Part shown: positions 1 to 9,710 of the stretch, piece after piece | Layout: each line of letters opens with the position of its first letter | Numbering within the stretch: position 1 is the first letter of the stretch | Assembly: GCA_011754535.1 (NCBI GenBank) | Contig: JAAQVN010000001.1 | Span: forward strand, 124,001 to 188,000 | Direction of reading: 5' to 3' | Source: Enterobacter asburiae | GTDB lineage: Bacteria > Pseudomonadota > Gammaproteobacteria > Enterobacterales > Enterobacteriaceae | DNA: 64,000 nt | The notes under the pieces: generated by a model | The model's input: the letters and a program-made list of their open reading frames with translations, nothing else | The model's database searches: none | Told to the model about the DNA's origin: nothing | Program-made: the position numbers and the translations under genes

Positions 1-935
1 ATAGATCTTTCATTAGGCTCGATGGCTAAGTCAATTAGCTGAGATAACACCTCTCCTAAATCGGAACAGTAATCTTCCTCAAATTTATCCCAGAACTTAT
101 CACTCCATACAACCCTACCTATAGATGAATGATTATAATTGAAATTACTATTAGATTTTTTTGTGAAATAAAAACCTTCGTAGTTAGGATAGGGACTAGT
201 TGATAAACTTAAAAAGTGTGGCGATATTTTATAGTGCTCGCTAAATAAATGTAGTATCCCAACTACAAAGCCTGCTATATTTTTAGCGATTCGCTCTCTA
301 CTCTTTTTAGAGCGTTTACTTATTGGGGTTTTTAGGAAATGCTCATAGGGGTATTTATGAGAAAGGCAATATCTCGTTGACAATGCAAGCTGGTCTTCAG
401 TCAATGCATCACCAATTATTGAATACATTTTCTTTGATGAGATTATTTCAGCGCGACCAATTGAAATTTTATCTTTGATTAGGCCGTGAGCTAACACAGG
501 GAAATAGAACTCTTCTTCTACCATTTCCCTTTTTATCATTTTAAATGCATTGTTAAGGATTCTTGTGCATCCTTTAATTCCATCTTCACCATCATCGATG
601 AATATGTGAATATATAGACTGTCCTTTATTTTTGCCACTAATTCATCCACAGCAACCAACATCTCTAATCTATTCGATTTGATATATCTTGCTGCTATGG
701 AATATAGCCTTTCATTTGAAAGGTATGAAAGATGGATTTGCCTTCTTGGGGTGTTATTGTTTTTCTCTATAAGCTCACACGGAGTGTCTATAGTCATTCC
801 TATTGAACCAAGGGGACGATCATATTCTTTTCGATAGAAATCTTTAAAATTAGATGAAGCTAATTCTTTATTTATTCTATATGCTTCAGAAATAATAAAA
901 TCAAAATCCGTAACATCTTGTAAACTTGCGCTCAT
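1..935 (-). CDS. Unrecognised accessory protein beside the selC integrase (partial, runs off left edge)
   Basis: An uninterrupted minus-strand frame runs from an ATG at 935 to the window edge: 311 codons without a stop, so the C-terminus is missing. The start is preceded by GGTGA at suitable spacing, and the ATG lies only 5 bp after the integrase stop, so the two genes are probably cotranscribed. The protein begins MSASLQDVTDFDF. It is mostly soluble-looking, with basic patches around residues 210-225 (PISKRSKKSRER) and no clear signal peptide, membrane segment or nucleotide-binding loop. Base composition is strongly AT-rich compared with the core genes, as expected of transferred cargo. I do not recognise the family. 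Its position next to a P4-type integrase makes a phage-defence or other cargo role possible, but that is inference. Confidence 0.7.
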   Translation of the reverse strand, partial: MSASLQDVTDFDFIISEAYRINKELASSNFKDFYRKEYDRPLGSIGMTIDTPCELIEKNNNTPRRQIHLSYLSNERLYSIAARYIKSNRLEMLVAVDELVAKIKDSLYIHIFIDDGEDGIKGCTRILNNAFKMIKREMVEEEFYFPVLAHGLIKDKISIGRAEIISSKKMYSIIGDALTEDQLALSTRYCLSHKYPYEHFLKTPISKRSKKSRERIAKNIAGFVVGILHLFSEHYKISPHFLSLSTSPYPNYEGFYFTKKSNSNFNYNHSSIGRVVWSDKFWDKFEEDYCSDLGEVLSQLIDLAIEPNERS

Positions 936-940
936 GATTT

Positions 941-2116
941 TCACCACGTTGTATTAATAAGAAGATCACTATACCATTGCAGCATTTTCTTTCGTTCTTC
1001 TAAATATTGAGCATGATTATATATGCCGCGTATTTTATTTTTATCCGCATGCGCTAATTGCATTTCAATCCATGCACTTTCAAAACCTTGTTCGTGCAAG
1101 ATAGTGGACATTGTATGCCTGAAACCGTGGCCAGTAGCACGTCCTTTATAACCTAATAATTCAATTACTTGTGACACAGTTTCTTTAGAAATAGGTTTGC
1201 TACGGTTATTTCTTCCAATAAATATATAAGGATAATGTCCAGTTATTGGTTTAAGCTGCTTAAAGAGGTCAATAACTTGAGTAGATAAAGGAACAAGGTG
1301 AGGTCTACGCATCTTCATGCGTTCTGCTGGAATTTGCCATACCCCTTTATCTAAATCAACTTCATCCCAAGTAGCAAAACGCATCTCCTGAGTTCGTACA
1401 CCTGTTAACATGATTATTTTTGTAGCATTTTTAGTAATAATGCTACCTGTATACGCTTCTAAATCGCGAATAAAATGTGGTAATTCTTCGGCAGATAAAA
1501 ACGGGTGGTGTTTTTGCTTGTGAACGGCCAGCGCTATAGCTAAGTCAGGGGCAGGATTATACTCAGCACGACCTGTTATGATCGCATAGCGAAACACTTC
1601 TCCACATCTTTGTCGCACCTTTCGGGTTTTCTCTAAAGCTCCACGTTTTTCAATGCGTCGCAGCACCTCAAGCAACTCTAATGGCTTAATCTCACCTATA
1701 GGTCGTTTACCTATAAAAGGGAAAACATCCTGCTCAAATGTTTTGATGATTTCCTCTCGGTAAGCAACTGTCCAACGATCGGCTTTAGTTGAATGCCACT
1801 CACGGCTTACTGATTCGAAAGAGTTTTCTGTTGATAGCTTTTGAGCGAGTTTTAATGCTTTGCGTTCCTCTACCGGGTCAATGCCATTAGCAACTTGCTT
1901 ACGGGCGGTGTCACGCTTCTCACGTGCTTCTGCAAGGCTTACCAAATCGTAGCTACCGAATGACATTAACCGCGCTTTCCCAGCAAAGCGGAAACGGAAA
2001 CGCCAGCCCTTCGAACCATCGGGATTGATAAGCATTGACAGACCTTGCCCGTCGTTCAATGTGTACGGCTTGTCTTGGGGCTTTGCTCGTTTGATTTGTA
2101 TGTCTGTAAGTGCCAT
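941..2116 (-). CDS. int: P4-type tyrosine integrase of a selC-inserted element
   Basis: A 391-residue tyrosine recombinase that would integrate and excise an element at the 3' end of selC. The N-terminal ~90 residues look like the arm-type DNA-binding (DUF4102-like) domain of P4-family integrases (ALTDIQIKRAKPQDKPYTL). The catalytic domain carries R241 (LTGVRTQEMR), the HGFRH box with H330 and R333, H356 (QLAHADK) and the probable nucleophile Y366 (GIYNHA), so it appears intact. It is transcribed away from the tRNA 3' end, the usual arrangement for integrases at tRNA sites. The start is the ATG at 2116. Composition is AT-rich compared with the genes right of selC. Only the integrase end of the element lies in the window. 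Confidence 0.93.
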   Translation of the reverse strand: MALTDIQIKRAKPQDKPYTLNDGQGLSMLINPDGSKGWRFRFRFAGKARLMSFGSYDLVSLAEAREKRDTARKQVANGIDPVEERKALKLAQKLSTENSFESVSREWHSTKADRWTVAYREEIIKTFEQDVFPFIGKRPIGEIKPLELLEVLRRIEKRGALEKTRKVRQRCGEVFRYAIITGRAEYNPAPDLAIALAVHKQKHHPFLSAEELPHFIRDLEAYTGSIITKNATKIIMLTGVRTQEMRFATWDEVDLDKGVWQIPAERMKMRRPHLVPLSTQVIDLFKQLKPITGHYPYIFIGRNNRSKPISKETVSQVIELLGYKGRATGHGFRHTMSTILHEQGFESAWIEMQLAHADKNKIRGIYNHAQYLEERKKMLQWYSDLLINTTW

Positions 2117-2277
2117 ATGTATAAGCCAAAAATGCGTATAAAAAATCTATACACATCACTATACATATTTTTCATGGATTCAGGGAGAACTTGTCGGACG
2201 ACTACGGATGAGTGGTAAATTATGTATATTGAAAATAAAGACTTTTTAGACATTCTCGGATGACGGCGGAGGAACTT

Positions 2278-2300
2278 TGGCGGAAGATCACAGGAGTCGA
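2278..2300 (-). other. Probable attachment-site junction at the 3' end of selC
   Basis: The selC 3' end (TCCTGTGATCTTCCGCCA on the minus strand) is where selC-specific elements recombine. Foreign AT-rich DNA with an integrase begins directly beyond it. The tRNA is complete, so the element carries or restored the 3' end. The matching repeat at the other end of the element lies outside the window, so the exact core cannot be delimited. Confidence 0.4.
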
Positions 2301-2372
2301 ACCTGCCCGGGAACGCTGGCGTCCCCAACTGGATTTGAAGTCCAGCCACCTCACCGGAGATGACGATCTTCC
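2278..2372 (-). tRNA. selC: tRNA-Sec (selenocysteine), anticodon UCA
   Basis: The minus strand reads GGAAGATCGTCATCTCCGG and ends in GATCTTCCGCCA, giving a complete 95-nt selenocysteine tRNA with an encoded CCA. The 8-bp acceptor stem (GGAAGATC/GATCTTCC), the long variable arm and the GGACTTCAAATCC anticodon stem-loop (anticodon TCA, bases 2336-2338) are characteristic. It inserts selenocysteine at UGA in formate dehydrogenases together with SelA, SelB and SelD. The gene is a known insertion hot spot for islands and satellite phages. Confidence 0.97.
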
Positions 2373-2660
2373 GCGCCTGCATTGCTACATGGAGGCGGGG
2401 CGCATTATAGCTACTTTCAGGCATTTACCACATACCCCCACACACTTTTTTCACCTCTCTTTTGACCTGTACACCCCTGTTTCAGTTAATTCTTAAGAAA
2501 ATCCTCAGGTTAGCCTTTCGTGCTGCCAACATTTACCGCGATCACAAAAAACAAGAAACGTAATTTGCTAACCAGAAAACGCAATACCCGCCTTTGAAAC
2601 AATGGTTTAAAACCAATGCAACCGGTCTCAGCGCCCCCTACAGCGTGAAGGATAAAAAAG
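2373..2660. other. Intergenic region between selC and yicJ
   Basis: About 290 bp separating divergent selC and yicJ. It should hold both promoters. I see AT-rich stretches but no operator or hairpin I can defend, and no convincing small gene. Confidence 0.4.
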
Positions 2661-4052
2661 ATGAGCGAAGTATTGTCAGTAAAAGAGAAGATTGGCTACG
2701 GCATGGGAGACGCCGCCAGCCACATCATTTTTGATAACGTCATGTTGTACATGATGTTTTTCTACACCGATATTTTCGGCATTCCCGCCGGTTTTGTCGG
2801 CACCATGTTCCTGCTGGCCCGCGCGCTGGATGCGATCTCCGACCCGTGCATGGGGCTGATTGCCGACCGCACCCGCAGCCGCTGGGGCAAGTTCCGCCCG
2901 TGGATTTTGTTCGGTGCGATACCGTTCGGTATCGTCTGCGTGCTGGCCTACACCACGCCGGACCTCAGCCTCAACGGTAAAATGGTCTACGCCGCCGTGA
3001 CTTACACGCTGCTGACCCTGCTCTATACCGTGGTCAACATCCCCTACTGCGCGCTGGGCGGCGTGATCACCAACGACCCGACGCAGCGTATCTCCCTTCA
3101 GTCCTGGCGCTTCGTGCTGGCGACCGCGGGCGGCATGCTCTCCACGGTGCTGATGATGCCGCTGGTGAACCTCATTGGCGGCGACGATAAGGCGTTCGGC
3201 TTCCAGGGCGGCATCGCCGTGCTGTCGGTTGTCGCTTTCCTGATGCTGGCGTTCTGCTTCTTCACCACCAAAGAGCGCATTCAGGTGCCGCCGAGCACCA
3301 CCTCCATGCGAGAAGACCTGCGCGACATCTGGCAAAACGACCAGTGGCGCATCGTTGGCGTACTCACCATCCTCAACATCCTCGCCGTCTGCGTGCGCGG
3401 CGGGGCGATGATGTACTACTGCACCTGGATCATGGGTTCGCCGGAGGTGTTCGTCGCGTTCCTCACCACCTACTGCGTCGGCAACCTGATCGGCTCCGCG
3501 CTGGCGAAACCGCTCACCGACTGGAAATGCAAGGTCAGCATCTTCTGGTGGACCAACGCCGCGCTGGCGGTGGTCAGCGTGGCGATGTTCTTCGTCCCGA
3601 TGCACGCCACCGTGCTGATGTTCGGCTTCATCTTCGTCATCGGCGTGCTGCACCAGCTGGTGACGCCGATTCAGTGGGTGATGATGTCCGATACCGTCGA
3701 CTACGGCGAATGGACCAACGGCAAGCGCCTGACCGGCATCAGCTTTGCGGGCACGCTGTTCGTGCTGAAGCTCGGCCTGGCGCTGGGCGGGGCGATGATC
3801 GGCTGGATGCTGGCAGGCGGCGGCTACGACGCGGCGGCCAAAACCCAGAACAGCGCGACCATCAGCATCATTATCGGCCTGTTCACCCTGGCCCCGGCGG
3901 TCTGCTACGTGCTGAGCGCCATCATCGCTAAACGCTATTACACGCTGAAAACCCCTTTCCTGACCAAAATCCTGGGCGAGCTGGCGCAGGGCGCGCGCCG
4001 CAATCAGCAGGAGTTTGAAAACCTGCCGGCCAGCAAAGAATTGCAGAACTAA
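2661..4052 (+). CDS. yicJ: YicJ, GPH-family sugar (probable xyloside) transporter
   Basis: A 463-residue inner-membrane symporter of the glycoside-pentoside-hexuronide:cation family, with about twelve hydrophobic segments. The N-terminus (KEKIGYGMGDAASHIIFDN) and the loop DRTRSRWGKFRPW are GPH hallmarks. The ATG at 2661 follows a purine-rich AAGGATAAAAAAG. The stop lies 12 bp before yicI, so the pair forms an operon: YicJ would import alpha-xylosides such as isoprimeverose, and YicI would hydrolyse them. The substrate is inferred from the neighbour. Codon use is G/C-rich and core-like, unlike the island to the left. Confidence 0.93.
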   Translation: MSEVLSVKEKIGYGMGDAASHIIFDNVMLYMMFFYTDIFGIPAGFVGTMFLLARALDAISDPCMGLIADRTRSRWGKFRPWILFGAIPFGIVCVLAYTTPDLSLNGKMVYAAVTYTLLTLLYTVVNIPYCALGGVITNDPTQRISLQSWRFVLATAGGMLSTVLMMPLVNLIGGDDKAFGFQGGIAVLSVVAFLMLAFCFFTTKERIQVPPSTTSMREDLRDIWQNDQWRIVGVLTILNILAVCVRGGAMMYYCTWIMGSPEVFVAFLTTYCVGNLIGSALAKPLTDWKCKVSIFWWTNAALAVVSVAMFFVPMHATVLMFGFIFVIGVLHQLVTPIQWVMMSDTVDYGEWTNGKRLTGISFAGTLFVLKLGLALGGAMIGWMLAGGGYDAAAKTQNSATISIIIGLFTLAPAVCYVLSAIIAKRYYTLKTPFLTKILGELAQGARRNQQEFENLPASKELQN

Positions 4053-4064
4053 GAGGACGAGAGC

Positions 4065-6383
4065 ATGAAAATCAGTGATGGAAATTGGCTTATTCAACCG
4101 GGCCTGAACGTGACGTATCCGGTGCAGGTGTTCGACGTGGAGCAGCAGGGCAATGACCTTGTGGTGTTTGTTGCGCCGCGCGACGTGCGCGAACGCACCT
4201 GGCAGCTCGACACGTTGATGTTCACGGTGCGTCTGTTTTCCCCGGAGGAAGGGATTGTCGGGGTGCGCATCGAGCACTTCCAGGGCGCGCTGAATAATGG
4301 CCCGCACTACCCGCTGAACGTTCTGAAAGACGTGAAGGTAGAGATTGAAAACAACGCCGATTTTGCCGAGCTGAAAAGCGGCAGCGTCAGCGTGCGCGTC
4401 ACCAAAGGCGAGTTCTGGGCGTTGGATTTCCTGCGCAACGGCCAGCGCATTACCGGCAGCCAGCTGAAAAACAACGGCTACGTGCAGGACAGCAATACCG
4501 AATGCAATTACGTGTTCGAACGTCTGGATCTGGGCGTGGGGGAAACGGTCTACGGTCTGGGCGAGCGCTTTACCGCGCTGGTGCGCAACGGCCAGACGGT
4601 CGAAACCTGGAACCGCGACGGCGGCACCAGCACCGAGCAGTCCTACAAAAATATCCCGTTCTACCTGACCAACCGCGGCTACGGCGTGCTGGTGAATCAT
4701 CCCGAGAACGTCTCGTTTGAAGTCGGCTCCGAAAAGGTCTCCAAGGTGCAGTTCAGCGTGGAAGGGGAATATCTTGAGTACTTCGTGATCGACGGCCCGA
4801 CGCCGAAAGAGGTGCTGAACCGCTATACGCGGTTCACCGGGCGTCCGGCGCTGCCGCCTGCCTGGTCGTTCGGCCTGTGGCTCACCACCTCGTTCACCAC
4901 CAACTACGACGAAGCGACGGTAAACAGCTTTATTGACGGCATGGCCGAGCGCGACCTGCCGCTGCACGTCTTCCACTTCGACTGCTTCTGGATGAAGGCC
5001 TTCCAGTGGTGCGACTTCGAGTGGGACCCGGTGACCTTCCCGGATCCGGAAGGGATGATCCGCCGCCTGAAAGAGAAAGGGCTGAAGGTCTGCGTGTGGA
5101 TTAACCCGTACATCGGCCAGAAATCCCCGATCTTCCGGGAGCTGAAAGAAAAGGGCTACCTGCTCAGGCGCCCGGACGGATCCCTGTGGCAGTGGGACAA
5201 ATGGCAGCCGGGGCTGGCGATTTATGACTTCACCAACCCGGAAGCGTGCCGGTGGTATGCCGACAAGCTGAAAGGCCTGGTGGAGATCGGCGTCGACTGC
5301 TTCAAGACCGACTTCGGCGAGCGTATCCCGACGGACGTGCAGTGGTTCGACGGGTCCGATCCGCAGAAGATGCACAACCACTATGCCTACATCTATAACG
5401 AGCTGGTGTGGAACGTGCTGAAAGAGACGGTGGGAGAAGAAGAGGCGGTGCTGTTTGCCCGTTCGGCGTCCGTGGGTGCGCAGCAGTTCCCGGTACACTG
5501 GGGCGGCGACTGCTACGCTAACTACGAATCGATGGCTGAAAGCCTGCGCGGCGGGCTGTCGATTGGCCTGTCCGGCTTCGGGTTCTGGAGCCACGATATC
5601 GGCGGGTTCGAAAACACTGCCCCGGCGCACGTCTACAAGCGCTGGTGCGCGTTCGGGCTGTTCTCCAGCCACAGCCGTCTGCATGGCAGCAAATCCTACC
5701 GCGTGCCGTGGTCGTACGATGACGAGTCCTGCGACGTGGTGCGCCACTTCACCCAGTTGAAGTGTCAGTTGATGCCGTATCTGTATCGCCAGGCGGCGCT
5801 GGCGCGTGAGTTCGGCACGCCGATGCTGCGGGCGATGATGCTGGAGTTCCCGGACGATCCGGCGTGCGATTACCTTGACCGTCAGTACATGCTGGGGGAT
5901 TCAGTGATGGTCGCGCCGGTGTTCTCTGAGGCGGGGGACGTACAGTTCTACCTGCCGGAAGGCCGCTGGACGCACCTGTGGCACAACGACGAACTTCAGG
6001 GCAGCCGCTGGCATAAGCAGCAGCACGATTTCATGAGCCTGCCGGTCTACGTGCGCGACAATACCCTGCTGGCGCTGGGTAACAACAACCAGAAGCCGGA
6101 CTACGCGTGGAACGAGGGGACGGCTTTCCAGCTGTTTAACCTGGACGATGGCGCAACGGCGGTAAGCGAGGTGCCTGCGGCGGACGGTTCAGTGGCGCTT
6201 ACGCTGAAGGCGTCACGTCGGGGAGACATTGTGACCTTTACCGGCGCGGGAGACGCGCAAAACTGGTCGGTGTGCTTGCGCAACGTGCAGAAGGTGAGCG
6301 GCGTGAAGGGCGGTTCACTCGCGGGCCGCGAGAGGGGTGTGGTGGTGAAAGCAGAGGGGGATGTGGTGGTAGTTCACCTTTAA
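4065..6383 (+). CDS. yicI: Alpha-xylosidase YicI (GH31)
   Basis: Cytoplasmic glycoside hydrolase family 31 alpha-xylosidase, 772 residues, the same length as E. coli YicI. It releases xylose from alpha-xylosides. The catalytic nucleophile is D416 (CFKTDFGE) and the acid/base is D482 (HWGGDC); both fall at the E. coli numbering when counted from the ATG at 4065, which supports that start. The N-terminal beta-sandwich is followed by the (beta/alpha)8 barrel from about residue 250 and C-terminal beta domains. It is the second gene of yicJI. A palindromic repeat begins 3 bp after the stop and may act as the 3' end of the transcript. Confidence 0.97.
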   Translation: MKISDGNWLIQPGLNVTYPVQVFDVEQQGNDLVVFVAPRDVRERTWQLDTLMFTVRLFSPEEGIVGVRIEHFQGALNNGPHYPLNVLKDVKVEIENNADFAELKSGSVSVRVTKGEFWALDFLRNGQRITGSQLKNNGYVQDSNTECNYVFERLDLGVGETVYGLGERFTALVRNGQTVETWNRDGGTSTEQSYKNIPFYLTNRGYGVLVNHPENVSFEVGSEKVSKVQFSVEGEYLEYFVIDGPTPKEVLNRYTRFTGRPALPPAWSFGLWLTTSFTTNYDEATVNSFIDGMAERDLPLHVFHFDCFWMKAFQWCDFEWDPVTFPDPEGMIRRLKEKGLKVCVWINPYIGQKSPIFRELKEKGYLLRRPDGSLWQWDKWQPGLAIYDFTNPEACRWYADKLKGLVEIGVDCFKTDFGERIPTDVQWFDGSDPQKMHNHYAYIYNELVWNVLKETVGEEEAVLFARSASVGAQQFPVHWGGDCYANYESMAESLRGGLSIGLSGFGFWSHDIGGFENTAPAHVYKRWCAFGLFSSHSRLHGSKSYRVPWSYDDESCDVVRHFTQLKCQLMPYLYRQAALAREFGTPMLRAMMLEFPDDPACDYLDRQYMLGDSVMVAPVFSEAGDVQFYLPEGRWTHLWHNDELQGSRWHKQQHDFMSLPVYVRDNTLLALGNNNQKPDYAWNEGTAFQLFNLDDGATAVSEVPAADGSVALTLKASRRGDIVTFTGAGDAQNWSVCLRNVQKVSGVKGGSLAGRERGVVVKAEGDVVVVHL

Positions 6384-6385
6384 TT

Positions 6386-6467
6386 CCCCTCACCCTAACC
6401 CTCTCCCCAAAGGGGCGAGGGAAGGGTTTGCTCCCTCTCCCTTTCAGGGAGAGGGCTGGGGTGAGGG
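6386..6467. repeat. Palindromic G/C-rich repeat, copy 1 (overlaps the yicH 3' end)
   Basis: An imperfect inverted repeat with outer arms CCCCTCACCC (6386-6395) and GGGGTGAGGG (6458-6467), and inner CTCTCCCC/AGGGGCGAG and CTCCCTCTCC/GGGAGAGGG hairpins. The same building blocks recur at 58771-58855 and 61046-61117. It lies between convergent yicI and yicH, and its right half is translated as the end of YicH. It resembles the REP-like intergenic repeats of Enterobacter and Klebsiella. A transcription-terminating or mRNA-stabilising role is inference. Confidence 0.85.
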
Positions 6468-8147
6468 TGGTGTTGAAACCACACCGCCCGTCATCGTCTG
6501 CTGCACCTGCTGTTTATCCATATTCACCGCGTTCAGCTTGCCGTTCACCGTTGGCTTCAGCGGGGCATTTGCCTGCACGCTGCCGCTGGCGGTCATCTGA
6601 ATATTGCCGTCGCCCGTAATCGGCAGCGCAGGCCAGCCCCACTGCTGCAGCACGTTGAGCGGCACGCCGCGCCCGTTCAGGCTCACCGTGGTCTGCCGCT
6701 GTGGCAGCTGTGAAACCGTCGCCGTGGCTTCCAGAATGCCTTTCTCGGTAAACGCGCTCAGGTCGGTAATGTTCACCGTGGCGGCGTTGGCATTCAGCGC
6801 CAGCGACGGACGGCGTACGTCGACGCGGTTAAAGGTTGCCGCCGCGCCATTCAATGTTGCGCTGCCGCCCCAGACGCCCCACTGGCGATCTTTCACCAGC
6901 TGCAGGTTTGCGCCATAGCCGTCCAGAGAGGTGATCTGCCACGGGAAGGCGGGATCGATGTCGATCACCAGGTTGCGGCTCAGGCCGAATTTTTGCAGCG
7001 TGACGCTGTTCAGCCATTCCGGCAGCGGCTCCATCCACAGCGTTTTCCAGTTCTGCGGCAGGGTATACTCCAGCCCGGCGATGGCGACATCGTCCAGCAC
7101 CAGCGCTTTGCCGTCGCGCAGCCAGTTACCGGACGTGCGCACCATGCCGCCTTCCCAGCGGGAGGTGAACTGGCGCAGCGCCATGCCCTGCGGGGAAAAC
7201 TCCGCATTCAGGATCGGGTCGAAAAGGTGCAGCGAGCCGTAGATAAACTCGCTGGCATTCATGGACAGGCGGCCTTCCTGGCTCTGCCAGTCGCCTTTGC
7301 TGAGAGTCAGGTTGCGCAGGCTTAAGTCGAGATCGGTTACCGCCCAGTCCGGACCCTGAAGCCTGGCGTCGGTCACGTCCAGACGGCCAATCTGTAAAGA
7401 GGGAATGGTGGCCAGTGGTGCGAAGAACGCCGTCAGCGTTTTGTCGCTCTGCAGGCGGATCTCGTTCAGGCGCATCGTGTCGATAATCCAGCTCCCGTCG
7501 GCGTTGCGCAGGGCGGAGCCGGTGAGCGAACCACGGGCCATGTCGGCACCAATCGTTTTCAGCACCACCTCCTTGCCGTTCAGCTGCCCCTCGATCAGCA
7601 CGTTGGTGGCCGGTACGCCGTTCAGGGTCAGCGAGCCCGCGCTCATCTGGATCTGCGCGTTATTCCCCAGCACGTTGCCGGCTTCCGGCTGCCATGGGCT
7701 GACGCCGCCCGTGACCTTTTGCGCGCTCAGGTCCCATTCAGTATTCGGGCTGTTAAAGGCCATGTTGTTCAGCTGCAGACGATCGGCCTGGAAGGGCAGC
7801 GGTGCTGTTTGAGGCGAGAGATTCAGCGTACCGTCGAACAGGGTGATGGTGCCCATGTGCAGCGGATCGGTGATCTGACGGCTGCTCAGGCCAATATCGA
7901 CTTTTTTGGCAACTAATGTGGCAGGTTTACCATCCCGCCCAAAGGTGACGTTTTCCAGAATGATGTGGGAAGGCGACGAAAAGCGGTGATTCATTTTATC
8001 GAAACTGAGTTCGTAGTCGGTATTCACTGTAATCCAGCTGCTGACCTGAGCCGCGCCCCAGCGGGTCTGGAGCAAAATATAGAACGCCAGCAGCACAATA
8101 AGCAGGGCTATCAGAAGATAGACGAGTAGCTTTCCAATAAATTTCAT
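6444..8147 (-). CDS. yicH: YicH, AsmA-family inner-membrane-anchored protein
   Basis: A 567-residue AsmA-like protein. Residues ~6-27 form an N-terminal membrane anchor (GKLLVYLLIALLIVLLAFYILL region), followed by a long beta-rich periplasmic part. AsmA-type proteins are linked to phospholipid transport and outer-membrane homeostasis; YicH itself has no firm role. The start is the ATG at 8147. Its last ten residues (STPPSPQPSP) and the stop codon are encoded by the palindromic repeat at 6386-6467, so the C-terminus has apparently been replaced or extended by repeat insertion. It is downstream of xanP on the same strand, but a strong hairpin at 8232-8260 separates them. Confidence 0.9.
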   Translation of the reverse strand: MKFIGKLLVYLLIALLIVLLAFYILLQTRWGAAQVSSWITVNTDYELSFDKMNHRFSSPSHIILENVTFGRDGKPATLVAKKVDIGLSSRQITDPLHMGTITLFDGTLNLSPQTAPLPFQADRLQLNNMAFNSPNTEWDLSAQKVTGGVSPWQPEAGNVLGNNAQIQMSAGSLTLNGVPATNVLIEGQLNGKEVVLKTIGADMARGSLTGSALRNADGSWIIDTMRLNEIRLQSDKTLTAFFAPLATIPSLQIGRLDVTDARLQGPDWAVTDLDLSLRNLTLSKGDWQSQEGRLSMNASEFIYGSLHLFDPILNAEFSPQGMALRQFTSRWEGGMVRTSGNWLRDGKALVLDDVAIAGLEYTLPQNWKTLWMEPLPEWLNSVTLQKFGLSRNLVIDIDPAFPWQITSLDGYGANLQLVKDRQWGVWGGSATLNGAAATFNRVDVRRPSLALNANAATVNITDLSAFTEKGILEATATVSQLPQRQTTVSLNGRGVPLNVLQQWGWPALPITGDGNIQMTASGSVQANAPLKPTVNGKLNAVNMDKQQVQQTMTGGVVSTPPSPQPSP

Positions 8148-8231
8148 GGTCTTCCATCCCGCAAAACGAACATAAGGGAGTTATGCACGATTTATACGCA
8201 ATGCTCAAGGCGGGAATGGTGTAATTAGATG

Positions 8232-8260
8232 TCACGGCAGGCATTGACTGCCTGCCGTGA
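8232..8260 (-). terminator. Hairpin terminator after xanP
   Basis: A perfect 12-bp inverted repeat, TCACGGCAGGCA/TGCCTGCCGTGA, with a 5-nt loop, placed just after the xanP stop. It is followed on the minus strand by only a weak T-rich tract (CATCTAATTAC), so termination may be partial and allow some read-through to yicH. Confidence 0.7.
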
Positions 8261-8266
8261 GGGAGA

Positions 8267-9658
8267 TCAGTTCTTCTCAGGCGGGAAAACGAGGTTCAGC
8301 ACGATAGCGGTGATACCGCCCGCGGCAATGCCGGAAGAGAGCAGGTTTTTCACCCAGTCCGGGGCAAACTGCAGGATCAGCGGCTGCTGGGAAACGCCCA
8401 GGCCAACGGCCAGCGACAGCGCGATAATCATGATCGCGCGGCGGTTCAGCGGCTCGCGGGAGACGATACGCACGCCGGAGGCCGCGATAGTCCCGAACAT
8501 CACTAGCGTTGCGCCGCCGAGCACCGGCTCAGGAATGTGCTGCACAAAGCCGCTCACCGCCGGGAACAGGCCGAGGACGATCAGCATGAGCGCCACCACA
8601 AAACCAACGTAGCGGCTGGCCACACCTGTCAGCTGGATCACGCCGTTGTTCTGGCCGAAGCAGGAGTTCGGGAAGGTGTTGAATACCGCAGAGACAAACG
8701 AGTTCAGGCCGTTCGCCAGCACGCCGCCTTTCAGACGCTTCATGTACAGCGGGCCGGACACCGGCTGCTCGGAGACGTCAGAGGTGGCGGTGATATCGCC
8801 GATGGTCTCCAGAGAGGTGATCATAAAGACCAGCATCAGCGGCAGGAGCAGGCCCCAGTCAATGCCCAGTCCGTAGTACAGCGGCGTGGGGACGGTGATC
8901 AGCGCGCTGTTGGTAGGCGCGGTGTTTTCCGGCAGCATGCCCAGCGTCCACGCCAGCAAATAGCCCGCCGCCATGGCGATCACCAGCGAGGCGACGCGCA
9001 GGTAAGGGTTACGCTGACGGTTAAGCAGAATAATGATTGCCAGCACTACGCCCGCCAGCAACAGGTTTTTCGGCGCGCCGAAGGTGTGATCGCTCATTGC
9101 GGAATAGCCGCCGCCGATGGAGGTGAGGCCCACCTGGATCAGCGACAGGCCGATAATCATCACCACCACGCCGGAGACCAGCGGGGTAATGACGCGGCGA
9201 GCCAGATGCAGCACGCGGGAGATGACCATCTCCGTGCAGCTGGCCAGCATCAGGGTGCCGAACAGCGCCGCCATCATGGTTGGGACATCCGCACCGCCGG
9301 TTTTCAGCGCCGTACCGCCCATGATCAACGGTGCCACGAAGTTAAAGCTGGTGCCCTGAATCGACAATAATCCAGAGCCCACCGGACCCCACGCTTTAAT
9401 TTGAATAATGGAGGCCACGCCGGAAGCGAACAGAGACATACTGATGATGTGCTGCGTATCCTGCGCCGGTAAGCCAAGTGCCTGGCAGATCAGCAGCGCC
9501 GGAGTGATCACGGCAACAAACATCGCCAGAAGATGCTGGCAGGCGGCGAAAAGCGTCTGTGGAAGCGGCGGGCGGTCTTCAAGGCGGTAAATCAGTTCGC
9601 TATTATGCTTCTGCGCAATCGGTTGCGCATCAGGCGACTCTATGGTGTTAACGGACAT
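8267..9658 (-). CDS. xanP: Xanthine permease XanP (NCS2 family)
   Basis: A proton-coupled xanthine transporter of the nucleobase-ascorbate (NAT/NCS2) family in the inner membrane. The chosen ATG at 9658 gives 463 residues beginning MSVNTIES, the E. coli XanP length; an upstream in-frame start would add only five unconserved residues. The NAT family features are visible: many membrane segments, the QHLLAMF start of TM1, and the signature region around [14 protein letters not shown]. It is divergent from gltS across 225 bp that contain a PurR-like sequence. Confidence 0.95.
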   Translation of the reverse strand: MSVNTIESPDAQPIAQKHNSELIYRLEDRPPLPQTLFAACQHLLAMFVAVITPALLICQALGLPAQDTQHIISMSLFASGVASIIQIKAWGPVGSGLLSIQGTSFNFVAPLIMGGTALKTGGADVPTMMAALFGTLMLASCTEMVISRVLHLARRVITPLVSGVVVMIIGLSLIQVGLTSIGGGYSAMSDHTFGAPKNLLLAGVVLAIIILLNRQRNPYLRVASLVIAMAAGYLLAWTLGMLPENTAPTNSALITVPTPLYYGLGIDWGLLLPLMLVFMITSLETIGDITATSDVSEQPVSGPLYMKRLKGGVLANGLNSFVSAVFNTFPNSCFGQNNGVIQLTGVASRYVGFVVALMLIVLGLFPAVSGFVQHIPEPVLGGATLVMFGTIAASGVRIVSREPLNRRAIMIIALSLAVGLGVSQQPLILQFAPDWVKNLLSSGIAAGGITAIVLNLVFPPEKN

Positions 9659-9710
9659 CGGCGGCAATCCCACGGTGGAAAAGCGGGCATTTTATCTGAC
9701 CACCTGGTAA

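Noticed and set aside
2260..2496. Short open frames overlapping selC
   Set aside because: They are translations of the tRNA gene and its flank, not proteins.
2676..5747. A 1023-codon minus-strand open frame opposite yicJ/yicI
   Set aside because: His/Arg/Gln/Ala-rich translation typical of the antisense frame of G/C-rich genes; yicJ and yicI on the plus strand are clearly recognised with correct catalytic residues.
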